A DNA stretch of 64,000 nt from positions 1-64,000 of the forward strand of contig JAHZHN010000010.1 of NCBI GenBank assembly GCA_019420275.1, written 5' to 3'. Both the position numbers and the translations under genes were made by a program. Every line of letters starts with the position of its first letter. Positions within the stretch are counted from its first letter, which is position 1. This document shows, one piece after another, positions 1-7,501 of this stretch. The DNA comes from Clostridiales bacterium. GTDB taxonomy: Bacteria; Bacillota; Clostridia; Lachnospirales; Lachnospiraceae. The notes beneath the pieces are model-generated. The model was not told the origin of the DNA, ran no database searches, and saw only the letters and a list, made by a program, of their open reading frames with translations.

Positions 1-12
1 TTACAAAAGAAC

Positions 13-55
13 GAGGGTATCCCTCAAGTCATTTCATGACTTTTGGGACACCCTC
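13..55 (-). terminator. Intrinsic terminator of the PdxY-type kinase gene
   Basis: A long hairpin with outer arms GAGGGT (13-18) and ACCCTC (50-55) and a further internal complementary segment (TCAAGTCA / TGACTT). On the minus strand it lies 24 bases after the kinase stop codon and is followed by a T-containing stretch (GTTCTTTTG), as expected of a rho-independent terminator. Confidence 0.75.
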
Positions 56-78
56 ATTGAAATATTTAAAATTTATTT

Positions 79-921
79 TTATATATTCATCCGTTTTTCG
101 AGCATACTGCAAAGTACGGGAATCTGTGATTCAAATTCCACACCGTACCATCTTGCCTCTTTGGATTGATCCGTTGCTTCGATACATGCCACTACAAAAT
201 CAGCTGCTAATGCCAATGCATTGTTCAGATCCAGTCCACGCATGATGCCGCCAACAGCAGCGGAAGCATACAGATCTCCTGTACCATGATAACTAACCGG
301 ACATTTTCTTGTAAAATAGAAACCCGTATTTCCATCCCGATCCAGATATGAAAAGCCAAGCCTGTCTTCCTCGTAGCTGACTCCTGTTAAAACAGCTGTG
401 TGACATCCCAGCTCTAACAATCTCTTTAAAAGCTCTTTGATATAACTTTCATCATATGCAGTCCGATATTCCATTCCGGTCAAAAGACAAGCTTCTGTAA
501 TATTAGGAAGAATGATATCGGCTTTTGCACATACCTTTGCCATAGCTTTCGGAAAATCTTCTGCAAATCCAGGATACAGTGTTCCATTATCAGCCATCGC
601 CGGATCTGCTATAATGATATTCTCCTCATTTCCAAACCTCTGAAAGAAATCTACAATCTGATCGCATTGTTCTTTGGAAGCCAGATATCCTGTATAAATT
701 CCATCAAACGTAATGTGTTCTTTTTCCCAAACATCTGAAATAGGTTCAATCTGGTCTGAAATATCCTTGCTGGTAAAATTCTGAAACATTGTATGGGTAG
801 AAAGCACTGCCGTTGGGAGAATCCCGCATTCTACTCCCATTGCAGAAATAACCGGAAGTGCCACTGTCGTAGAACAGCGTCCAATACATGAAATATCCTG
901 AAGGGTTACGATTCGTTTCAT
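79..921 (-). CDS. Pyridoxamine/pyridoxal kinase-like (PfkB superfamily, PdxY type)
   Basis: A 280-aa ribokinase-superfamily kinase, expected to phosphorylate pyridoxal or pyridoxamine in B6 salvage in the cytoplasm. The C-terminal anion-hole/catalytic motif GTGD lies at about residues 213-216 (in YHGTGDLYAS), with DPAMADNG at 106-113 and the NITEA segment at 140-144, typical of PdxY/PdxK. The length fits the family. ATG at 921 is chosen over an in-frame TTG at 927 because AGGAG sits 10 bases upstream of the ATG and only 4 from the TTG. It is a single gene with its own terminator. Other substrates such as hydroxymethylpyrimidine are possible for this superfamily, but the motif set favours pyridoxal-type. 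Confidence 0.85.
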   Translation of the reverse strand: MKRIVTLQDISCIGRCSTTVALPVISAMGVECGILPTAVLSTHTMFQNFTSKDISDQIEPISDVWEKEHITFDGIYTGYLASKEQCDQIVDFFQRFGNEENIIIADPAMADNGTLYPGFAEDFPKAMAKVCAKADIILPNITEACLLTGMEYRTAYDESYIKELLKRLLELGCHTAVLTGVSYEEDRLGFSYLDRDGNTGFYFTRKCPVSYHGTGDLYASAAVGGIMRGLDLNNALALAADFVVACIEATDQSKEARWYGVEFESQIPVLCSMLEKRMNI

Positions 922-1088
922 ATTCAAAAGTCTCCTTTGTCCAATTTTCTATATCGGAAAATATATCAAAAACTGGACTGGTTAAAAACAGCCAAAATCA
1001 TATAAATTAACCATGCCAGATTCTGCCGTTGCTCTTTCATCTGCTTCGATGAAACAAATTCTTTGCCTTTTATAAACAGCCGCTGCGT

Positions 1089-1445
1089 TTATTTATGTTC
1101 TGCTGCGTCCAGCGTTACCGTCACATCCTTTGTCCCCAGCAGTTTTTTTAATTCTCTCTCTGAGCATTGGGTTATTTTACCCAGCTTGGTATATGCCCAA
1201 GAATTCGATCCATAAAACATGACCATCTGACTGCCGGAATAGAGCACTATATCTCCAGGGCTGGTTCTCATCTGGCTATCTTTTCTTGGAAGGCTCTTTC
1301 CAATACTGCCAACCTGCTCAAATCCACCATATCTTGACATCTGTATGATAAGCGGCTTATCTTTGCACATTTCTTCCAGCGCTCTGACTGATGGATTGTT
1401 TTCCCATGCAGCCTTTACTTCTGTATCTGCAATCATCATTCTCAT
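1089..1445 (-). CDS. Cyclophilin-like fold protein
   Basis: A 118-aa cytoplasmic protein with no signal peptide. The central block GDIVLYSGSQMVMFYGSN (about residues 64-81) followed by KLGKI matches the small bacterial cyclophilin-like domain, which has a cyclophilin barrel but usually no proven isomerase activity. An AGGAGG ribosome site lies 8 bases before the ATG. It is monocistronic. The substrate and role are unknown; the fold assignment rests on the G-D-I-x-Y / F-Y-G-S pattern only. Confidence 0.65.
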   Translation of the reverse strand: MRMMIADTEVKAAWENNPSVRALEEMCKDKPLIIQMSRYGGFEQVGSIGKSLPRKDSQMRTSPGDIVLYSGSQMVMFYGSNSWAYTKLGKITQCSERELKKLLGTKDVTVTLDAAEHK

Positions 1446-1523
1446 GTTAATACCCTCCTATTGCTGTATTTTTCTTCCGATTACAGTATACAGGGCATAC
1501 TCTTTGCAGACAAATGCTTAGAA

Positions 1524-1606
1524 CGGATAAAACCACAGGCTTTCCCAGTATGGAAATTTCAAAACAAATTCCTGGGGTCCTGCTTCTATTGCTTCATCAT
1601 AAATAT
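1524..1606 (-). pseudogene. Possible C-terminal gene remnant
   Basis: Between the ROK kinase and the cyclophilin-like gene there is an open run of about 28 codons with protein-like composition (reading DEAIEAGPQEFVLKFPYWES and ending LWFYPF, stop). It has no start codon or ribosome site of its own. I read it as a possible leftover 3' end of an unknown gene, but a chance open frame cannot be excluded. Confidence 0.2.
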
Positions 1607-1609
1607 TGG

Positions 1610-2509
1610 CTATTTATTCTTAGAAAATGCTAAATAACCTGCCCCCATTAACCCGGAATCTTCGTTTAGTATAGATTTTTTAACCTTTATCATAGGTTTT
1701 ATATTATCATATACTTTTTCTCTAACCAGCGCTTCCACATCTTCAACAAATCCTTCAATTTTTAAGGCAACGGATCCGCCAAGAATTACAATGTCCGGAT
1801 CTGCAAATGCGTAAATAAAAGCAATAAAGTTTGCAAGATAATTTTTCGCATCTTTCATGATCTTCATTGCAGAAGCATCTCCCGAAAGCGCTAAGTCATT
1901 CACTTCCCCTGCATGCTTTACATTTAAGCCAAGAGACTTCGCTCTTGCTGTAATCGCTGTTCCAGAACTGATTGCTTCGATTCCTCCAGGAATAATAGAT
2001 CCATGACTTGGTCCATCTTGTATCATGATGCAGTTTGCAACTTCATTTGCAAATCCATGTGCGCCAAGATATATTTCCTTATCTACCACAAATCCGGCAC
2101 CAAGACCTGTCGATACCGTTAAAAATTGCACATATCTATGATCCTTTCCCTCACCGACTACAGCTTCCGCAAGCGCTGCCAAATTTGCATCATTATTCAA
2201 ATAGACCGGAATATTGTGAATCATTTTACTTAATTCATCCGCAGCATATAAATTATGCCATTTTCCTTTTAAATTTGGCGGTGATAAAACTTGTCCTTTG
2301 ATCAGATCCAATGGACCGGGGCAGGACATTCCCACCCCAATGATCTCTTTATCATAAGATAAAATAATATCTGCTATTTGTTTTAATGTAACAACTGGTT
2401 CCAGAATATCAGTTGTAAATTGTTTTCGGTCAAGCAATTCTAAATTTTCATCCATTAATGCAACACGAGTGTTTGTACCGCCAATATCAACTGCAATTGC
2501 GTATTTCAT
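1610..2509 (-). CDS. ROK-family sugar kinase with a missing zinc motif
   Basis: A 299-aa ROK kinase. The N-terminal phosphate loop is DIGGTN (residues 8-13), the catalytic base is in NNDAN (D107), and STGLGAG (133-139) is the second nucleotide loop. The usual GH and CxCGxxGC zinc-binding block of ROK proteins is absent: the equivalent region reads GAHGFANEVANC then GPSHGSIIPGG (149-175), so this is a zinc-less variant. The ATG at 2509 overlaps the mannosidase stop (TAATG), showing translational coupling; an in-frame ATG at 2521 is the alternative. It is last in the PTS/GH38 operon, so it may phosphorylate free mannose or another sugar freed by the mannosidase (inference). Confidence 0.85.
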   Translation of the reverse strand: MKYAIAVDIGGTNTRVALMDENLELLDRKQFTTDILEPVVTLKQIADIILSYDKEIIGVGMSCPGPLDLIKGQVLSPPNLKGKWHNLYAADELSKMIHNIPVYLNNDANLAALAEAVVGEGKDHRYVQFLTVSTGLGAGFVVDKEIYLGAHGFANEVANCIMIQDGPSHGSIIPGGIEAISSGTAITARAKSLGLNVKHAGEVNDLALSGDASAMKIMKDAKNYLANFIAFIYAFADPDIVILGGSVALKIEGFVEDVEALVREKVYDNIKPMIKVKKSILNEDSGLMGAGYLAFSKNK

Positions 2510-5220
2510 TATTTCACACATATCGTCACAAATTTACAATGTGACAGCTCCTTTACCTTTATTTTATTGTCTGTAATCGGAATGGATTCCACTTTTTCCT
2601 CTTTCAGATTTGTATAATACGCTTCTGAAATATTATAATGAAATCTAATTTCATCATCTACAGTCTCATGATCTTTTCCATTAAATAATCGAAGAATGAT
2701 TCCATCATTATCTTCTGCTTTTTTTATGGCAGATACGACCAGCTTGTTGTCCGTTTCAAATAAAGAATGTGCCGCTTCAGCTTTTCCATCAATCTCCGGC
2801 TGAGAAAAGATAAGTCTTCCATTTAAAAACTCGGCATATGTATATATTTCCATTGGAGTATTATATGCTCTGGCCAGTGTATCAATATTAGCGTCATTCA
2901 GACTAGAATGATAGGTTGTAAACCCAAAAGAGAAGTCCATTTCTTTTAACAACTGTGCAGCATTCGTTTCAATAATCCTTTCACCACTGGCACGTCCCGG
3001 ACGATAAACCAGATTTTCTTTTCCCATAAATCCGTAAGTTCTAAACAATGTAAGACGAATTTTTCTATCTTCCATAATTTCATATTCTCTTACACCCTGC
3101 GGAATCACCGCAATTCCCGTCTTATCATCGGTTAATGAAACATATGTCTGCGTTGGTTCAATTGAGATAGGCGGTTCCTGCCATGATGACGGATCATTAG
3201 CCCAATTCGCAAGTTCCTGAATTCCTGCTTTTTCTGCTGTCCTATGATTCAGGCCCTGCATATATAGTTTCATCTCTTTTTCATAATAATTCGGGCGCCG
3301 AATGGATCCAAACTGCTGATCTGCAAAATTGAACTTGCTGCTTATTTTGCTGTCAAATACTACACATAAACGATGTGATAATCCTCGATTATCTACATGG
3401 ACATTAAAATCAATGACTTTCGAATTTTTTCTTAAAGCGACTGTCATTCTCACAGGAAGATGGATACTTACTTTTCCACTGGCTCTTTCTTCTAAATCTT
3501 TCGGAATCACCATATCAAAATCAATATCTGCCTTAGCATAAATATGATTTCCTCTAATAACAGCATGACTTTCCGCCTGCGTTGACCACACTTCTAAATC
3601 ATCTCTTGGCGGAGAATAATTAAAACTATCCCCGTCATCTCCATTTTCAACCAATATTGCCTGGTTATCATAAATCTTGCCATTTTCTTTATCCAAAATA
3701 GTCAGAGAACCATCGGATTCCACTGTAATTTTATAATATTCATTTTCTAAATAACTTAATTTTTCCATGGTAGCTCTGCTGTTAGAAGTAGTATCAACAA
3801 AATACTGCGTATATCCTAAAGAAGGAACCTTTTCTGTTTTTATCGCTATCGTTGCTTCTAATACTTTTTCCGGAATATAGAATTTTCTGGATGGATCCAG
3901 CTTAATGGTCTGGGACAAAATGTAGCTCGTTAAATCCTTGGCATCCACGACGGTATACTCTATCTTATTTCCATTCTTATCTCGGATTGCAAAATCACCA
4001 TCCGGGATATATGTCTTTATCAATACGGTATCTTCCCGTTTGGACGGGAGCGTATTGATCACTGTAAATGTCATGTCTGCATTCGTCTTAACATTTACTG
4101 CAATCAGCCTTGAATGTAATTCCACAAGATTTACAGCAATATCCCTGGCCTGTTTATAGCGGACATAAACATCTTCATTTGCTGTGTCAGAAATACAAGA
4201 TCCAATGGAATCATGTGCAGCATTTTCAAACAGAAGTTTCCATATCTCCTCAACTGCATAATGCGGATATTCATTTCCCATCTTATATGAAATCAGAAGA
4301 AGAGGTTCCATCACATTCACAACATAATTTTGAATCTGAGTATTCATGGCTTTTAAATCAGAACGTGAGGAGAAAATGGATTTATGAATTCTCATATGCT
4401 TTGCAATCACAAGTTCTCCTTCTACCTGCTCTAAATCCGGATTTTGGGCTTTGACATCTTTGATATAATCCTCAATGCAGCTGATAACATACTCATTATC
4501 TGGATCTTTTTCATTTCTTTCTTTGATCAACTGAGGCAAATTAGTACGAATCGGTGCCTGATCAAACCCATTTGGAAAATAAATATTTTTCGTAGAACTA
4601 CGTTTTCCTGCTTTTTCAAAACATTCCTTCTGCCAAAATTCTTCACTCATTTCTTCATCTTCCGGAATATTTCCGCCGATATAATACCCAAATGGAATCT
4701 GAGTTGCAAACACTACACTTCCATCATCACCTTTCCACTCAAAATCTGTCTTTTGGACCATGTCATCACTGACTCCGCGCCAGAAAAGAGTATCATTTAT
4801 ATTAAATTCCTTGTAAATCTGAGGCATATTTCCAGATTGTCCAAAAGAATCCGGAACATAACCAACATTCATATATTTTCCAAAGGCCTCACAACGTTTC
4901 ATACCGTAATACATATTGCGGACAATACTTTCGCCGGATATCACTAACTGATCGGTCTGTGTATACCAAGGTCCAATTACTAATTTTCCACTTTTGACTA
5001 ACTTAGTGATTCTATCTCTGTCCTGCGGCATCCATTTCAGATAATCATCAAGAAGAGAACCTTGGGCATCCAGCATAAAATATTTAAATTCTGAATCATT
5101 TTCCAACGTATCCAAAACATCTTTTAAATCTTTCATTAAATATACTTTTGAACGAGATGTCGTAAAATACCATTCTCTGTCCCAATGAGAATGTGGTACC
5201 ACATGAATTTTATGTTTCAT
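2509..5220 (-). CDS. GH38 alpha-mannosidase (MngB-like)
   Basis: A 903-aa glycoside hydrolase family 38 enzyme. HSHWDREW at residues 10-17 carries the zinc ligands, WYTQTDQL (85-92) holds the likely nucleophile Asp90, and VPDSFGQSG (122-130) is also typical. A beta-rich C-terminal half follows. No signal peptide is present, so it is cytoplasmic and acts on a substrate that has already been imported. The ATG at 5220 is preceded by GGAGG at 5-6 bases. It lies between EIIC and the ROK kinase. By analogy with E. coli MngB it may split a phosphorylated alpha-mannoside (for example 2-O-(6-phospho-mannosyl)-glycerate) delivered by the PTS; the true substrate is not shown by sequence. Confidence 0.93.
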   Translation of the reverse strand: MKHKIHVVPHSHWDREWYFTTSRSKVYLMKDLKDVLDTLENDSEFKYFMLDAQGSLLDDYLKWMPQDRDRITKLVKSGKLVIGPWYTQTDQLVISGESIVRNMYYGMKRCEAFGKYMNVGYVPDSFGQSGNMPQIYKEFNINDTLFWRGVSDDMVQKTDFEWKGDDGSVVFATQIPFGYYIGGNIPEDEEMSEEFWQKECFEKAGKRSSTKNIYFPNGFDQAPIRTNLPQLIKERNEKDPDNEYVISCIEDYIKDVKAQNPDLEQVEGELVIAKHMRIHKSIFSSRSDLKAMNTQIQNYVVNVMEPLLLISYKMGNEYPHYAVEEIWKLLFENAAHDSIGSCISDTANEDVYVRYKQARDIAVNLVELHSRLIAVNVKTNADMTFTVINTLPSKREDTVLIKTYIPDGDFAIRDKNGNKIEYTVVDAKDLTSYILSQTIKLDPSRKFYIPEKVLEATIAIKTEKVPSLGYTQYFVDTTSNSRATMEKLSYLENEYYKITVESDGSLTILDKENGKIYDNQAILVENGDDGDSFNYSPPRDDLEVWSTQAESHAVIRGNHIYAKADIDFDMVIPKDLEERASGKVSIHLPVRMTVALRKNSKVIDFNVHVDNRGLSHRLCVVFDSKISSKFNFADQQFGSIRRPNYYEKEMKLYMQGLNHRTAEKAGIQELANWANDPSSWQEPPISIEPTQTYVSLTDDKTGIAVIPQGVREYEIMEDRKIRLTLFRTYGFMGKENLVYRPGRASGERIIETNAAQLLKEMDFSFGFTTYHSSLNDANIDTLARAYNTPMEIYTYAEFLNGRLIFSQPEIDGKAEAAHSLFETDNKLVVSAIKKAEDNDGIILRLFNGKDHETVDDEIRFHYNISEAYYTNLKEEKVESIPITDNKIKVKELSHCKFVTICVK

Positions 5221-5267
5221 TTTATCCTCCAGTCTTATTATAACAATCATTCCATTATCAATTTAAA

Positions 5268-5297
5268 CGGGCAGGGGCATTTATAAGCCCCTGCCCG
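5268..5297 (-). terminator. Intercistronic GC-rich hairpin between EIIC and mannosidase
   Basis: A perfect 11-bp inverted repeat: CGGGCAGGGGC (5268-5278), 8-base loop, GCCCCTGCCCG (5287-5297). On the minus strand it is followed by TTTAAATTGA, a poor U tract. It sits inside the operon, so it is either a partial terminator that lowers mannosidase/kinase output or a 3' mRNA-stabilising stem for the PTS genes. Confidence 0.7.
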
Positions 5298-5318
5298 CCA
5301 TTGTTATCATTGATTATG

Positions 5319-6428
5319 CTATTCGATATCTTCAAATGTAATTTCGATTTCATCTAAATCAACATCTTCCGTTGCAGCTTCTGCACTCTCTGTAAAATCT
5401 ACTGCAAGTGATGCCAGCAGCGCAATGATAAATGCACCTACAAGGATTCCAACAACATACGCCCATCCATTTGTAATGGAAATAAATCCATAAATACCTC
5501 CAACAGGAGGGATATCGCCCTTTGCTCCAAGCAAAGCAACTACGCCTGTTCCAATCGCTGCTCCAACCATATTAATAGGGATTAAAAACTGTGGCTTTAC
5601 AAGAGTAAACGGAATCGCACCTTCTGTAATTCCAATGAATCCCATAACCCAGTTTCCCTTACCTGTTTCTCTAAATTCTGGAGAAAATCTTTTCTTTCTG
5701 ATCACTGTCGCAATTGCATAGGCAAGAGGCGGCATACAGATTGCTGCATTAATAAATACATTTGGCTGATAAATTCCTTCTGCTAATAATACATTTCCAG
5801 CCATCCAAGCAGACTTATTAATCGGTCCTCCCATATCACTTGCAATCATAGCTCCCAAAATAACTGCCATAATTAACTGAGAACCTGTACCCTGACACAT
5901 ATCTCCAATCCAATCAACCAGCCATGTATTGATTGCAGCAAGCGGGGTTGCCAATACTACCCCCATAATGATCGCAACGGTAAATGTAGCGATAAATGGG
6001 CAAACAACAAGCGGCATCATGGTCTGCATAGATTCCGGCAAATGAACATGTTTCTTTGCCCATCTTACAGTGTATCCGGCAATAAAGGCAGCAATTACTG
6101 CACCTAAAAATCCTGCATATGTACTGCTTGCCAATGCACCGCCGATCAAACCTGCTCCTATTGCAGGCTTATCTGCAATGCTGTATGCAATAAATCCGGC
6201 TAATACAGTATTGATCAATCCAATTCCTGTCCAACCAACATTTTCAATCAGCTTCATAATATGCCATATTCCAGTTCCATCTGCATATGGATCGAGAGAA
6301 GTAATTCCAAATCCTAATGCTATAATTTTAGGAATTGCAACTACCAGCGATGCCCCGATGATAAGCGGAAGCATATAACCAATTCCTGTCATCAAATGTC
6401 CTTTTGCTTCTTTTAGAAATTCTTTCAT
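5319..6428 (-). CDS. PTS fructose-family EIIC permease
   Basis: A 369-aa multi-spanning membrane protein, the sugar channel of a fructose-mannitol family PTS. The EIIC signatures GGPINK (200-205) and GITEGAIPF (266-274) are present. The tail from about residue 345 is acidic and cytoplasmic. AAAGGA lies upstream of the ATG. It works with the adjacent EIIB and EIIA and delivers the substrate of the GH38 enzyme encoded just downstream. The closest functional analogue by context is the C domain of MngA, here encoded as a separate chain. Confidence 0.93.
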   Translation of the reverse strand: MKEFLKEAKGHLMTGIGYMLPLIIGASLVVAIPKIIALGFGITSLDPYADGTGIWHIMKLIENVGWTGIGLINTVLAGFIAYSIADKPAIGAGLIGGALASSTYAGFLGAVIAAFIAGYTVRWAKKHVHLPESMQTMMPLVVCPFIATFTVAIIMGVVLATPLAAINTWLVDWIGDMCQGTGSQLIMAVILGAMIASDMGGPINKSAWMAGNVLLAEGIYQPNVFINAAICMPPLAYAIATVIRKKRFSPEFRETGKGNWVMGFIGITEGAIPFTLVKPQFLIPINMVGAAIGTGVVALLGAKGDIPPVGGIYGFISITNGWAYVVGILVGAFIIALLASLAVDFTESAEAATEDVDLDEIEITFEDIE

Positions 6429-6480
6429 TTCCTGATATCCTTTCTCAAAAAACTATTCTTTTGCGATTCAAACAACTGTA

Positions 6481-6795
6481 TTATTTACTGACAGCTGCCA
6501 CACATTTTTTTAAGACTGCTTCAGGAGCCTTAATACAAATATTAATATCCACACGGATCACTTTTTTATTAGCAAATCGTTCCATGCCTATAATTTTCTG
6601 ATCTGATGCAATAATCACTAAATCTGCCGCTTTTGCTTCCTCTTCGGTAATTGTATTTACCTGTCCCATGCTTCCCTGCTGCTCGATTTTTACATCATAA
6701 CCTAAATTTTTACCTGCTTTCTCCAAAGCCTTTGCTGCCATCGGTGTATGTGCAAGTCCCGCCGGGCAAGCTGAAATTCCTACGATCTTCATCAT
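6481..6795 (-). CDS. PTS fructose-family EIIB
   Basis: A 104-aa cytoplasmic phosphocarrier. The phosphorylated cysteine lies in the N-terminal loop GISACPAGLAHT (Cys10; Cys9 if the second ATG is used). The loop, followed by QGS at the next strand, is diagnostic of fructose-type EIIB. The start overlaps the EIIA stop by 4 bases (ATGA), so the two are translationally coupled. It passes phosphate from EIIA to the sugar held by EIIC. Confidence 0.93.
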   Translation of the reverse strand: MMKIVGISACPAGLAHTPMAAKALEKAGKNLGYDVKIEQQGSMGQVNTITEEEAKAADLVIIASDQKIIGMERFANKKVIRVDINICIKAPEAVLKKCVAAVSK

Positions 6796-7250
6796 TCATC
6801 ATCCTCCTTCATGATTTTTAAAATATATTCTTTTAGCTGCGCCTTATCAGATGTCTTTTTGACTGCCTCTCTAAAATCGTCTTCCAATAAATGAGTCGCT
6901 AAATTTGAAATCATCATCAAATGTGTATTTCCCTCATGTGCCTTGGGAACAAAAAGTACAAATAAATCTGTAACCGGTGAATCATCTAAAGTTTCCCATT
7001 GCGAAATTATGTTGTCAGAAGAAATGAAAAAAATAGCCACTTCTTTTACATGATTTGATTTTGCATGCGGTATTGCAAATCCATCCTGTAACCCGGTAGA
7101 ATACTCTTTTTCACGTTTTAAAAAATCTTTTAACAGACCATCTCTGTCATCCGTCAGTCCTAGCTCCAACGCTTTATCACTTGCAAAAGCTAACGCTTCT
7201 TCTTTTGAATTAAGCTTCTGATTTAAGAAAATATAATCTTCTTTAAACAT
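6792..7250 (-). CDS. PTS fructose/mannitol-type EIIA
   Basis: A 152-aa phosphocarrier, first gene of the operon. FAIPHAKS (about residues 58-65) contains the active histidine (His62). The length and the closing LVVFVP-like strand (LFVLFVPKAHEG) fit the PTS EIIA type 2 domain. The gene is transcribed from the promoter at 7328-7356, divergent from the PRD regulator. Confidence 0.93.
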   Translation of the reverse strand: MFKEDYIFLNQKLNSKEEALAFASDKALELGLTDDRDGLLKDFLKREKEYSTGLQDGFAIPHAKSNHVKEVAIFFISSDNIISQWETLDDSPVTDLFVLFVPKAHEGNTHLMMISNLATHLLEDDFREAVKKTSDKAQLKEYILKIMKEDDE

Positions 7251-7327
7251 TTTTATCCTCCTTATGTATTGATTCTCTTATGCTGTGTGAAGTGAATCAC
7301 TGTTCTCACGTTCTTTTGCATGAATCC

Positions 7328-7356
7328 AATATAATACTTAAAAAATAGGAATTCAA
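7328..7356 (-). promoter_or_regulatory. Promoter of the PTS/GH38 operon
   Basis: On the minus strand: -35 TTGAAT (7351-7356), a 17-bp spacer, and -10 TATATT (7328-7333), with about 77 bases to the EIIA start. The imperfect -35 fits an activator-dependent promoter, and the nearest regulator half-sites begin about 10 bases upstream of it. Confidence 0.65.
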
Positions 7357-7365
7357 TCGATGTAA

Positions 7366-7428
7366 TTTCCACAAAAAAATGGAAACACAAGTGGAAATGA
7401 CATAGGAATTTCCAGATAAAACTGGAAA
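7366..7428. promoter_or_regulatory. Probable operator: two TTTCCA-N8-TGGAAA palindromes
   Basis: TTTCCA at 7366-7371 pairs with TGGAAA at 7380-7385. An identical arrangement with the same 8-base gap lies at 7409-7414 and 7423-7428, 43 bp away (about four helical turns). A fifth TGGAAA half-site lies at 7392-7397. Their place just upstream of the PTS promoter fits activation by the neighbouring PRD regulator, as MtlR and LicR do in other Firmicutes (inference). Confidence 0.65.
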
Positions 7429-7501
7429 TATCTTAAATGTAAATCTGAAATATTTTAGATTATAATAACATACATAATATGAAGAAATTTGGAGGCAAAA
7501 A

